Of a stretch of 61,059 nt of DNA, positions 26,444 through 34,510 are shown in pieces. Position 1 is the first letter of the stretch; each line of letters starts with the position of its first letter. Source of the DNA: Candidatus Obscuribacterales bacterium (GTDB taxonomy: Bacteria > Cyanobacteriota > Vampirovibrionia > Obscuribacterales > Obscuribacteraceae). The position numbers and the translations under genes were made by a program. The notes under the pieces were generated by a model. The model worked only from the letters and a program-made list of their open reading frames with translations, was not told where the DNA came from and did not search any database. The stretch lies in the NCBI GenBank assembly GCA_019746975.1, contig JAIERK010000094.1, positions 1 through 61,059 of the forward strand, in the 5' to 3' direction.

Positions 26444-27153
26444 GCAAGCTGGCAGTGGTCATTCCTTGTTACAACGAAGCCAAGAATATTCCTTTGATTT
26501 TGGAACGATTTCAATCGCTCGCGCCGCGCGCCGATGTCGAGCTATTGATTCTCGATAATGGATCGAAGGATGATTCGCCGCAGGTAATCGAGCAATTGCT
26601 GCCTCATTATTCCTTTGCCAAAACAGCAAGGGTCAAAGTGAATCAGGGTTACGGCTACGGAATCGTTGAAGGTTTGAAGTGTCTCACGTCTGATTATGTT
26701 GGTTGGACGCATGCCGACATGCAAACCGATCCGAATGATATTCTCCGAGCCCTCGAGATAATCGAATTCAACAACGATCCACTAAATATTTATGTAAAAG
26801 GGCAGCGCCGCGGGCGTCCTTTGATGGATAACGTCTTCACTTGCGGAATGAGTTTTTTTGAGTCGGTTTACTTGGGTGGGCAACTCTGGGACATCAATGC
26901 CCAGCCCAATATATTTCATCGAACTTTCTTCGAAGCTTGGAAGAGTCCGCCTCATGATTTTTCTCTGGATCTTTATGCGTTGTATATGGCTCAAAATAAG
27001 GGTTTGAAGGTGCATCGCTTTGATGTTGAGTTTACGGAGCGCATACACGGCACTTCCAATTGGAACACCAGTCTTGGTGCCAAATGGAAATTCATAAAAC
27101 GGACGCTGGACTATAGTATAAAACTCAAGACGAGCCTGAGTAAGGAAATGTGA
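26440..27153 (+). CDS. GT2-family glycosyltransferase
   Basis: 237 residues of GT-A fold: N-terminal VVIPCYNEAKNIPLIL, nucleotide-binding ILDNGSKDDSP, and the DXD-like HADMQTDPND, followed by FHRTFFEAW and a C-terminal amphipathic part without membrane helices. This is the dolichyl-phosphate-mannose-synthase-like type that transfers a sugar from a nucleotide donor to a lipid phosphate or glycan at the inner face of the membrane. The start is a GTG at 26440 with GGAGG about 7 bases upstream, overlapping the nucleotidyltransferase stop (GTGA). It would use the activated product of the preceding genes. Confidence 0.9.
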   Translation: MSKLAVVIPCYNEAKNIPLILERFQSLAPRADVELLILDNGSKDDSPQVIEQLLPHYSFAKTARVKVNQGYGYGIVEGLKCLTSDYVGWTHADMQTDPNDILRALEIIEFNNDPLNIYVKGQRRGRPLMDNVFTCGMSFFESVYLGGQLWDINAQPNIFHRTFFEAWKSPPHDFSLDLYALYMAQNKGLKVHRFDVEFTERIHGTSNWNTSLGAKWKFIKRTLDYSIKLKTSLSKEM

Positions 27154-27204
27154 TGGGTGAGATTGGGGCTTTAAGCGAATCTACCTTTATATAAGGATTT
27201 CACA

Positions 27205-27810
27205 ATGACACATTACATCGCGCACCGGATAAATACTATTCAACAATTAGAGGAGGTGCCTCACGATCTGGGTACCGAAATCGATTTACGCGATCGCGGA
27301 GAACGATTGATTCTGCAGCATGACCCATTTGTTGACGGTGAGGATGCTGAGCCGTTTTTCGCCAAATATAAGCATGGAACTTTGATTCTCAATATAAAGA
27401 GCGAACGTATCGAATATCGCGTGCTCGAGTTAATGAAGAAGTACGGAATTGAGAACTATTTCTTTCTCGATTCATCGTTCCCGATGATCTTCCAATTGAG
27501 CAAGATCGGTGAGAAGCGCACAGCAGTGCGATTCTCTGAGTTCGAGTCGGTGGATACGGTACTTAAGCTCGAAGGTCTTGTTGATTGGATCTGGGTCGAT
27601 TGTTTCACTGTCTTGCCAATTTCCAAGGAGCTGTATGCCAAGCTCAAGGAATGTGGATTCCGTCTTTGCCTTGTCTCGCCGGAGTTACAGGGGCGTCCCG
27701 AAGACATACCGCTTTATCGCGATAGGTTGAAGGCGGATGGCATTGAATTTGATGCAATATGCTGTAAGAAAGCCAATATGCCACTATGGCAGGAGGCTTT
27801 TCCCAATTGA
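27205..27810 (+). CDS. Glycerophosphodiester-phosphodiesterase/PI-PLC-like protein
   Basis: 201 residues forming one TIM-barrel-like domain: IAHRINTIQQL, LGTEIDLRDRGERLILQHDP and the later LILNIK, VDWIWVDCF and RLCLVSPELQG. His in AHR, Glu/Asp in EID and His in QHDP correspond to the catalytic histidines and metal ligands of GDPD-type enzymes. It is shorter than classical GDPDs and could act on a phosphodiester-linked glycan substituent or be a non-hydrolytic relative. AAGGA lies 7 bases before the ATG. Last gene of the operon. Confidence 0.8.
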   Translation: MTHYIAHRINTIQQLEEVPHDLGTEIDLRDRGERLILQHDPFVDGEDAEPFFAKYKHGTLILNIKSERIEYRVLELMKKYGIENYFFLDSSFPMIFQLSKIGEKRTAVRFSEFESVDTVLKLEGLVDWIWVDCFTVLPISKELYAKLKECGFRLCLVSPELQGRPEDIPLYRDRLKADGIEFDAICCKKANMPLWQEAFPN

Positions 27811-27968
27811 GCGTTGTGCCGTTGAGGTAACCGATAAAGGCTAGTTTCATTGTTTCATTTGTTTGATCGGTACCGGACACCAGCGATTCCCCAGTGTTGC
27901 GCGTTCTGATTCAGTTTGATAGATCTGAGCGCGAAAGTATGAGTGGAATCATCCGACGAGCGAACGAA

Positions 27969-29090
27969 TCAGGCTATCAGTATGTTGCGAACGTCGGGGT
28001 GTCTCATGCGCCAGACCACGGCTTCGGTAACGAAGTGGTGGAATCCCTGCAAGGCGAAGACCGCTGCAATACAGATCTGAATTGGCGCCGATAGAAGCGT
28101 CAATGCATGCGGCAGAACAACGAACAATAGAATACCGGCAGCGACGATACCGCAAAAATAAGTTATCGTGTACGGTCTAAGCAGCATCGACGAGATCTTC
28201 GAAGTTGGCAGATTTGTCGGCAATCCGCGCTCTTTGAGATGGCAAGCCGTTGCGATAACGAAATTCTGACTGCCATGATAGAAGCCGGACATGATGAGAC
28301 CTAGTTTCGGCTCTTTGCTCGATACCGTGAGTACGAAAAGAGCGATGACGCTGACGGTGACCAATAGCGCTGGTAGCGGGAATAGCAATTTCTGTTGAAC
28401 GTACTTGCGGACGACCATGCCTGCGAAAAGAACCACGGCACCGATGAAAGCGAAGACTGATAACTGATACACAAAGGTTGGGAGTGGTCCCCAGAATGGC
28501 AGTTTTGCCTCGAAGAGTTCTCGTCCGGAGAACTCTTCGAATGTCAGTGCTCTCGTGATGATCATGCAGGTCAGCAAGCGGAACATCCAGTGCATGATAT
28601 CTTTTTCGCGTTTGCTCATGGAGTACTTGCGCTTTAGACAGTAGAGCATCGTAACGCCGTAGGCCTGAGCAACGAAGTGTTGAAACAACCAGAAAACATA
28701 AATCTTGGCGAGAAGTATCGCGAGCCCGGGCACCAGAACCGCAGGAAACAGCATAGCGGTAAGGAATAATGCGAAGTAACCGAGCTTCTTGCGGACCTGC
28801 GGTTGAACATAAGGGCTGGTCGCCACTCTATGCCAACCAAGAAATGCGTGAGCGTTGGAAAAAATATGTATTGAAATCAGCCAGCTGAGCCAGACGACGG
28901 TTCCAGGAGCGTTGTCGAGACTGCTGACAATCCCTAACTTGTCCACGACAATCCAGAAAATCCACATCATGCCGCCGCATGCGAACAAAATGTCCAGCTT
29001 AGGGCTTAGAATCCACTCGTAGTTAGCCGTCGCAACCGTCGCTTGGGGTGGCGGCAGGTCTGATTCGAGAGAAGGATTGATAGATTGCAT
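27969..29090 (-). CDS. Multi-spanning membrane protein with histidine motifs, paralogue A
   Basis: 373 residues, eight to nine membrane helices, strongly similar along its length to the protein encoded at 29164-30294. ATG 29090 (MQSINPSLE) matches the paralogue's start MQSINPPLD, so the longer frame upstream is discarded. Conserved features in both copies are DILFACGG, HxFLGWHRVATS, FQHFVAQAYGVTMLY, GFYHGSQNFV and the C-terminal FHHFVTEAVVWR. The histidines in or near membrane helices suggest metal or haem binding or a membrane-bound oxidoreductase/desaturase-like role, but I do not recognise the family. About 70 bp separate the paired genes. Confidence 0.8.
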   Translation of the reverse strand: MQSINPSLESDLPPPQATVATANYEWILSPKLDILFACGGMMWIFWIVVDKLGIVSSLDNAPGTVVWLSWLISIHIFSNAHAFLGWHRVATSPYVQPQVRKKLGYFALFLTAMLFPAVLVPGLAILLAKIYVFWLFQHFVAQAYGVTMLYCLKRKYSMSKREKDIMHWMFRLLTCMIITRALTFEEFSGRELFEAKLPFWGPLPTFVYQLSVFAFIGAVVLFAGMVVRKYVQQKLLFPLPALLVTVSVIALFVLTVSSKEPKLGLIMSGFYHGSQNFVIATACHLKERGLPTNLPTSKISSMLLRPYTITYFCGIVAAGILLFVVLPHALTLLSAPIQICIAAVFALQGFHHFVTEAVVWRMRHPDVRNILIA

Positions 29091-29163
29091 AATGAGTTTT
29101 AGGTCTCGATCCGGATTTTTCTGTAGCTCTGCTCTGATATGGTTGGGCAGGAAGTCTTCCGTC

Positions 29164-30294
29164 CTAGGCAACCAGTATGTTGCGAACCTCAGGATGTCTA
29201 AGCCGCCATACAACCGATTCAGTAATGAAGTGGTGAAAACCTTGTAGTGCAAAAACGGTGGCAAGAGTTATCTGAAGTGGGATGGACAAAAGAGTAAGCG
29301 CCCTTGGTAACACTACTGCCAGGAGGACACCACCAATCACTATACAGATGCAATATGTAATCGTGTATGGCTTAAAAAGCATGCAATAGATTTTTGATGT
29401 CGGTACGTTATCAGGCAGTCCGCGCTCTTTCAGATGGCACGCCAGAGCTACGACAAAATTTTGGCTGCCGTGATACAAGCCGGTCATAATCAGGCCGACC
29501 ATCGGTTCTTTGTAGGATAGCGTGACGTAAAACAGTCCGATTATTGAGCTCGTTGCCAACAGTGCGGGCAAAGGAAATACCAATTTCTCGCGAATATATT
29601 TACGAACCACCATTCCTGCAAATAGCAGTATGGATCCGATGAAGGCGTAGAGCGTGGTCAAGAAAACTGCTTCGGGCAGAGGTCCCCAGAATGGGAGCTT
29701 CAGTCCCTCGAAGAATTCGGTATTGCCATACTCGCGATAGGTCAGCCCTCTCGTGACAACGCTGATCGTCAACAAACGGAACATCCAACGCATGATGGTG
29801 CTTTCAGTCTTGTTCATTTTGTAATTGCGCTTGAGGCAATACAGCATGCTGACACCATAGGCTTGCGCGACGAAATGCTGAATTAAACCAATCATGTAGA
29901 TCTTGACCAGTAAGATTGCCCAGTCGCGATTTAAACAAATAGGAATAGTCATGATGCAAAAAAATAGCCCGAGAAGGCCAAGATTCTTCCGAGCCTGTGC
30001 GCTCACATATTTGCTGGTCGCCACCCGGTGCCAACCTAGAAACACGTGATCGTTGGCGAACAGATGCACTGCGGCGACCCAGCTGACCCAGACAACAGCT
30101 CCAGGTGCATTGTCGAGACCTCGCATGATTCCGAGCTGCTCCATCATGAACCAGAGGATCCAGGTCATACCGCCGCAAGCAAACAAAATATCGATTGGCG
30201 GGCAGAGAATCCACTCATAATTCGACGTTGCTACCGCCTCCCTTGGAACGGGTGTGAAGCTGCTGGAGTCCAACGGCGGGTTAATGGATTGCAT
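29164..30294 (-). CDS. Multi-spanning membrane protein with histidine motifs, paralogue B
   Basis: 376 residues, same topology as its downstream neighbour. Shared signatures: NYEWILCPPIDILFACGGM, FLGWHRVATSKYV, QHFVAQAYGVSMLYCLKR, GLYHGSQNFVVALACHLKER and FHHFITESVVWRLRHPEVRN. The pair is a tandem duplication, diverged but with all histidines kept, so both are probably functional. The ATG at 30294 starts MQSINPPLDS. It lies convergent to the glycan operon; no enzyme family can be named with confidence. Confidence 0.8.
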   Translation of the reverse strand: MQSINPPLDSSSFTPVPREAVATSNYEWILCPPIDILFACGGMTWILWFMMEQLGIMRGLDNAPGAVVWVSWVAAVHLFANDHVFLGWHRVATSKYVSAQARKNLGLLGLFFCIMTIPICLNRDWAILLVKIYMIGLIQHFVAQAYGVSMLYCLKRNYKMNKTESTIMRWMFRLLTISVVTRGLTYREYGNTEFFEGLKLPFWGPLPEAVFLTTLYAFIGSILLFAGMVVRKYIREKLVFPLPALLATSSIIGLFYVTLSYKEPMVGLIMTGLYHGSQNFVVALACHLKERGLPDNVPTSKIYCMLFKPYTITYCICIVIGGVLLAVVLPRALTLLSIPLQITLATVFALQGFHHFITESVVWRLRHPEVRNILVA

Positions 30295-30475
30295 AGCGCA
30301 ATAGGCCTCAACGCAATTTAGTAAGATGATCCAACCGTGAGTTTAAGTACTCATGATCAATTAAAGGACATATTAGACCTTTTCCACTTATGACTTGTTT
30401 TCTAACTCATTGTTGCGACAAGTCACGATGTCAAAACAGAGCCTGGATGCGCATGAAGAGCTTGTTGTGATGCCA

Positions 30476-31510
30476 TTAGCTGCCTGCATCGGCAGCCAGT
30501 TTGAGTAAAGACTTGTCAGTCAGTGTTATTGGCTGTTTGAACTGTTTTTTGACCTCCGCCAGTTTGGCACCAACAATGTCTATTTCATCTTCTTGAATGT
30601 TGCCGACGGTCAGACCCGCGAGCAGCAGATACTGCAACGACAATGGATCAATTCCTGTAACTCTCGTCATTGTTGCGTCGAGCGCGGCGAGGTCCTTGCT
30701 GATTCCAATAACATTCGTAGAAATTGGGGTTCCGTTAATTGGTCCATCTCCTTCCATTGCCACTATGCCATCCACTATTCCGAATATTGGCCTGACCATA
30801 TGGACGAGGTCGATTATTGAATTGCCGATGCCTTTTCGATGTAAGAGATTTTTCGGCCAACCATACTTTCTACCTGGTACGACCCCGAAAAGATTTTTCA
30901 TCGAACACGTTACACCCACCCAGTGATGGGTTTTCAATTTTGGAACCGAGATGACTGCATCTGCATCGACGATTGTTTTCGGCAGATAGAAATCGTTCAA
31001 CTTATTGAATCCAGTTATGTTTTTCACCTCGACTATGTCGTCGAGATTCAAATCTACGAATGGAATCTTCATGTCATGCAGGACCTGGCCGATTCCGCTT
31101 ACATCCAATAAATATTCCGTGTCCCGCATGTGACCGGGCCCTTCAGCTACGGTTATATCTATGGCACCAAGGTGTCTGGCTATTTCGATTGCTGCTTTAA
31201 CGACCTTAGCATTTGTTGTGACTGGGGTTTCTGGATTTCGGTATTCAACTATGTTGGGCTTGATAACGATTTTCTTGCCGGTGAGCGAGGGAAGACTTAA
31301 CTTTTCCTCGTACTCGAAAAGTTTGCCCGATATGTTGTCGTCATATTCTGCCACCGGGACTAGTGCCACTAGAGAGCGCCCCTGTCGCTTGAGGGCACGC
31401 TGCTCCTCTGTCGTTATCGGAGTTGTCGAGTCAGTGTTCGACTGAGCACATCCCAACATGCTTGATGTGGCCGCAGCGGCTGTTACCTTCAGGAAATCGC
31501 GTCTTTTCAT
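30476..31510 (-). CDS. Tat-exported DUF362-domain lipoprotein-like protein
   Basis: 344 residues. The N-terminus MKRRDFLKVTAAAATSSMLG carries a twin-arginine motif (RRDFLK) and continues into CAQ, a lipobox-like cysteine, so it is probably exported folded and lipid-anchored. The DUF362 core shows KPNIVEYRNPETPVTTNA, VAEGPGHMRDTEYLL, VPKLKTHHWVGVTCSMKNLF and GIVDGIVAMEGDGP. DUF362 proteins are often linked to iron-sulfur or radical chemistry, but no Fe-S cysteine cluster is visible here. It overlaps the 3' end of the cyclase-like gene by 4 bp (ATGA), so the two are coupled. Confidence 0.85.
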   Translation of the reverse strand: MKRRDFLKVTAAAATSSMLGCAQSNTDSTTPITTEEQRALKRQGRSLVALVPVAEYDDNISGKLFEYEEKLSLPSLTGKKIVIKPNIVEYRNPETPVTTNAKVVKAAIEIARHLGAIDITVAEGPGHMRDTEYLLDVSGIGQVLHDMKIPFVDLNLDDIVEVKNITGFNKLNDFYLPKTIVDADAVISVPKLKTHHWVGVTCSMKNLFGVVPGRKYGWPKNLLHRKGIGNSIIDLVHMVRPIFGIVDGIVAMEGDGPINGTPISTNVIGISKDLAALDATMTRVTGIDPLSLQYLLLAGLTVGNIQEDEIDIVGAKLAEVKKQFKQPITLTDKSLLKLAADAGS

Positions 31511-32475
31511 ATTCTGTATTTAAGCGGATTTTCGCCTAGAGTCGCAACTAGTGCCATTGTACTCAGTCCGTCTACCATAATATTGTCCCCGAAACTTCCG
31601 TTTGGTTTCTGGCGCTCGAGCAGGAAGGCGAGCTCCTGTTTTGATTCTCTTCCATGAGCGTTGAGTGCCAGAATGGACCAGGCAATGGACATGGATGACG
31701 TATTCTGCGAAGCCAATGATTCGAGATAGTCGAGGCCTCTTTTGACAGCCGTAGATTTAGGTAAATCCTGCAGTGCCAGGAGCGCTTCTGCAGTAGTTAC
31801 TCTGTAAGGAGGCAGGTATGAGCCGAGAGTCTCGTTATTGCCGTGGTTCCAACCGCCGTTCTGGCAGGGATGTTCGAGCAAGAATTTATTGGCAATTCCT
31901 ATGACCTTGTCGAAGTAACCGCCAGGTGGAATTCCAGGCACCTTGAGCGCCAACAAGTTATAGCTAGTCGGCTCGACCCAATGAAAGCAGGTCTTGTCCC
32001 ACGGCCAGCCCCGAGCGTATTGGAGCCCCTGCTCTCCTTTACTGACGAGTATTAGTAAGCGTGCAACTGGTTTGAAAAATTCGACGCGGCTGTCTGATAG
32101 GAATTCGAGCGCCTTTCTGAGACTGCTTCGAAGCTCTTCCGATGCCAGTTCTGGATGTTTTTGCAGGATCATTCGCATGGCCAGGAGTGCCGGTCCAGTC
32201 GCCCAATTAGAAGGGAGCTCGATGCCTGGTGTGGTAGGAAAGCCTCCATCCGGATTCTGACTTTTCGCAAGAAAGGTCAACACTTTGCTCATCAACTTGG
32301 TGTCCGTGCTGTAAAGCGCTAATGCGGCCCAGGCCGTCGCTTCCATGGAAGGATCGTGGTCCTTCTTATATGGCCACCAGCCTTTTGCACCAACCTGCGC
32401 GAGATAATCTCTTGCCTTCTCTAGCGCGCCCTCAATCTCGCTTCGAGACACAGATTGTGGGAGGGTGCTCGACAT
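31507..32475 (-). CDS. Prenyltransferase/squalene-cyclase-repeat protein
   Basis: 322 residues of alpha/alpha-barrel repeats with QW-like motifs: SQNPDGGFPTT, NGGWNHGNNET, QKPNGSFGDN and TAWAALALYS. Family members include squalene-hopene cyclases, prenyltransferase beta subunits and many uncharacterised single-barrel proteins. The catalytic DXDD motif of squalene cyclases is not present, and the length corresponds to one barrel, so cyclase activity is unlikely without a partner; a binding role is possible. No signal peptide. The gene is first in a two-gene operon with the Tat-exported DUF362 gene. Confidence 0.85.
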   Translation of the reverse strand: MSSTLPQSVSRSEIEGALEKARDYLAQVGAKGWWPYKKDHDPSMEATAWAALALYSTDTKLMSKVLTFLAKSQNPDGGFPTTPGIELPSNWATGPALLAMRMILQKHPELASEELRSSLRKALEFLSDSRVEFFKPVARLLILVSKGEQGLQYARGWPWDKTCFHWVEPTSYNLLALKVPGIPPGGYFDKVIGIANKFLLEHPCQNGGWNHGNNETLGSYLPPYRVTTAEALLALQDLPKSTAVKRGLDYLESLASQNTSSMSIAWSILALNAHGRESKQELAFLLERQKPNGSFGDNIMVDGLSTMALVATLGENPLKYRI

Positions 32476-32850
32476 TTACATCAATCTCTCCAGGTGTATG
32501 AATCACTCATTTAGTGTACCGAGATTTCGGTCGAAGCGGCTGCGTTCTTCTCGCCCACAGGGCTTCAAGCGAGGACCGAAAGATAGTAGAGGGCATCCAT
32601 TCGGAGCTTGAGACCTTAACTCCCTTTCAGCAAACTTTGCAAGTTTGTCATAATTGCCCCTTCTGCTCTTGGCGACACTGGGTCGGTGAAATAAGATGGA
32701 ATTATTGGCATAGCTGCGCAATCACTTTACATTCTGTATCCCACCTGCTCACAAACCTAGCACCGACGCGGTGCCTGGCGAAGTTTGTAATTTGTGCGTT
32801 TTGAAATGTCAGTTCGTAAAAAACAATTGTCTTCGATATAAAAGCTTGCA

Positions 32851-32937
32851 ATGAGTTTTCAAAAGACTCATCCCCACCGGTAGAGACAGTGATCTACCCT
32901 GGAACCTTTGCGCGCTTGTAGCGGGGACACACGGAGG
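32851..32937 (+). promoter_or_regulatory. Structured 5' leader of the first flp gene
   Basis: Directly before the pilin, 32851-32871 forms a hairpin (ATGAGT with ACTCAT). Next, CCCC (32872-32875) can pair with GGGG (32923-32926), enclosing a GGTAGA/TCTACC hairpin (32879-32898); this closes just before the ribosome-binding site GGAGG (32933-32937), 10 bases from the ATG. The layout suggests translational control. I could not match it to a known riboswitch. The rest of 32476-32850 shows only short inverted repeats (GCACCG/CGGTGC near 32760). Confidence 0.4.
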
Positions 32938-32947
32938 AAAAAGTCGA

Positions 32948-33145
32948 ATGTTTCAACAATTTATCAGTGACGAGTCAGGACAAGGTATCACGGAATACGG
33001 CGCAATTCTCGCGTTCGTTGCCATTCTAGTAGCATTGGTATTCTCAATTACTCAAGGTGCATTGTCGAATGCTATTTCAGCAGCTTTCGCCGCTGTCGTG
33101 AAACAGCTCAACGCATTGTCAGGTGCAGCGAACCTCGCTTCATAG
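32948..33145 (+). CDS. flp: Flp-type (type IVb) pilin 1
   Basis: 65 residues. A short basic/acidic leader ends in DESG, with the predicted cleavage before QGITEYGAI so that Glu and Tyr fall at mature positions 5 and 6, the Flp signature. A single 25-residue hydrophobic helix (AILAFVAILVALVFSI) follows, then a short Ala-rich tail. Flp pilins assemble into thin adhesive Tad pili after processing by the A24 peptidase encoded at 42258-42842. It differs from pilin 2 at only 6 of 65 positions. Strong ribosome-binding site GGAGG. Confidence 0.95.
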   Translation: MFQQFISDESGQGITEYGAILAFVAILVALVFSITQGALSNAISAAFAAVVKQLNALSGAANLAS

Positions 33146-33161
33146 CTGAATTATGTAGTTT

Positions 33162-33193
33162 GAAGGGAAGGACTGTAATCAGTCCTTCCCTTC
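33162..33193 (+). terminator. Strong hairpin after flp pilin 1
   Basis: GAAGGGAAGGACT (33162-33174) pairs perfectly with AGTCCTTCCCTTC (33181-33193), loop of 6. It starts 17 bp after the stop. No T-run follows, so it may stabilise the abundant pilin mRNA as well as terminate. Confidence 0.65.
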
Positions 33194-34252
33194 AACATAT
33201 AAGAAGGAACAGTTTGGTGTGGACAGGAACAGTGTTCGATGTTCGAACATCTGTGATGCGCTGGTGTTGGTGTTGTTTGTAACACACCCAGGCGTTGCGG
33301 AAGCATTGATGTGACACAGTAGGCATCGAGTGTCACAAGTGTTGTGTTCATCGGTTTTGACCGCACCATTTTGTTGCGCGAAATTTTCGGCAAGATGGTT
33401 TTACGGTCTTGCACCAATATTTGCATGGAAAACAGTAGGTCACTTTACTGTATGACATGATGATGTGGTCTTACTGTTGTTTAACGATGCCGCTCACGCA
33501 AGTCCTACGAGATAGATCGAATGCTTCTCTCGGCTGACTACAAAGGTGACTCGCCTCGTTCAATTTGATGCTCTTCGAATCACAGAACTTGGTGCACCAT
33601 ATTTAGTGATTGTCGAAGTAACCGAATTGTTGGTTTTGTTCCGTGAAGTAGTGAAGGTTCCTTGGGCTTGGCGTGAGTTCATCAGAGAATCTTTTGAAGT
33701 GTAAATGTAGGAAACCAATTTTTTGTTCTACATATAAGTGATCGGATCAACCAGTTCGTCGTTACACGATACAGATGGTGTACGCGTTTTCGCGTATAAC
33801 GTTTGATGGATTTGCTGGAAGTGAGGGTCAAGTTGTGGCAAGTCTTCTCGAATGTTGCAACGTGTAACGAAAGTTGTTTTGTATCATCATCTCCAAATCG
33901 ACCCAGCAGACCCGCTTTCGAGAATCGAAAATTTGCCTCCTAATTTTTCTGTCTTGGTTGTCAATAAAACAGATGGAAGAGCACTAGGCGAGTTTAGGTT
34001 CTCCATATAAAATGGTTTTAACGGTATAGCTCCGCTTTCATCTGATGATTTGAATTCAATTCCGGCGGGGATATAAAGAGAACGAACTTACTTCTGGAGG
34101 TGATAAGGTCAGATAACTAATCGGTGTTCATGTCGGTTTCGTACAGTGGTATTGTTACTAAAATACATAATATTAGATGACTCCTCGAACCATTCAGTTC
34201 TCGATCTGGTGATGGTGGGCTGTGGTTGCTGGGGCATTAGGAGGTAATTCAA
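33194..34252. other. Long non-coding-looking region between the two pilin genes
   Basis: No intact gene is supported. Notable structures are a 14-bp perfect palindrome (GATGTTCGAACATC, 33238-33251), an 8-bp inverted repeat TGTGACAC/GTGTCACA (33310-33337) and a hairpin TACGCG-TTTT-CGCGTA (33781-33796). A fragment that reads like protein lies at 33546-33704 and is listed separately. Confidence 0.5.
33546..33704 (+). pseudogene. Short fragment resembling the start of an MlaE-type permease
   Basis: From GTG 33546 an open frame of 52 residues reads VTRLVQFDALRITELGAPYL and continues LLVLFREVVKVPWAWREFIR ESFEV before a stop. The aromatic/basic pattern PWAWREFIRESFEV resembles the conserved N-terminal segment of MlaE-family lipid-transport permeases (P..WRE...Q...IG). 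No ribosome-binding site and no continuation, so at most a truncated relic. Weak evidence. Confidence 0.2.
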
Positions 34253-34450
34253 ATGATTGATCGTTTCATCAAAGATGAATCAGGACAAGGTATCACAGAA
34301 TACGGCGCCATCTTGGCGTTCGTCGCGATCCTCGTAGCTCTCGTGTTCTCAATCACACAAGGCGCATTGTCGGCTGCTATCTCGAAAGCATTTGCCGCCG
34401 TTGTCAAACAGCTTAACGCTTTGTCTGGCGCAGCTAACTTGGCTTCGTAG
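34253..34450 (+). CDS. flp: Flp-type (type IVb) pilin 2
   Basis: 65 residues, identical to pilin 1 in 59 positions; changes are confined to the leader (IDR for FQQ, K for S) and two residues in the tail (A for N, K for A). The processing site G-QGITEYG and the hydrophobic helix are unchanged. GGAGG lies 9 bases upstream. A strong intrinsic terminator follows, so it is a separate transcript from the downstream assembly genes, as expected for a highly expressed major pilin. Confidence 0.95.
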   Translation: MIDRFIKDESGQGITEYGAILAFVAILVALVFSITQGALSAAISKAFAAVVKQLNALSGAANLAS

Positions 34451-34475
34451 TTAAGGCACAATTCAACAGCTTTAC

Positions 34476-34510
34476 GAGAAGGACCTTCGGGTCCTTCTCT
34501 TGCTTTTTTA
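34476..34510 (+). terminator. Intrinsic terminator after flp pilin 2
   Basis: GAGAAGGACC (34476-34485) and GGTCCTTCTC (34490-34499) form a perfect 10-bp stem closed by a TTCG tetraloop and followed by TTGCTTTTTT. This is a textbook rho-independent terminator. Confidence 0.92.

Noticed and set aside
32851..32940. c-di-GMP (GEMM) riboswitch before the first pilin
   Set aside because: GTAGCGGGG recalls part of that class, but the conserved core and receptor segments are absent; kept only as an unassigned structured leader.
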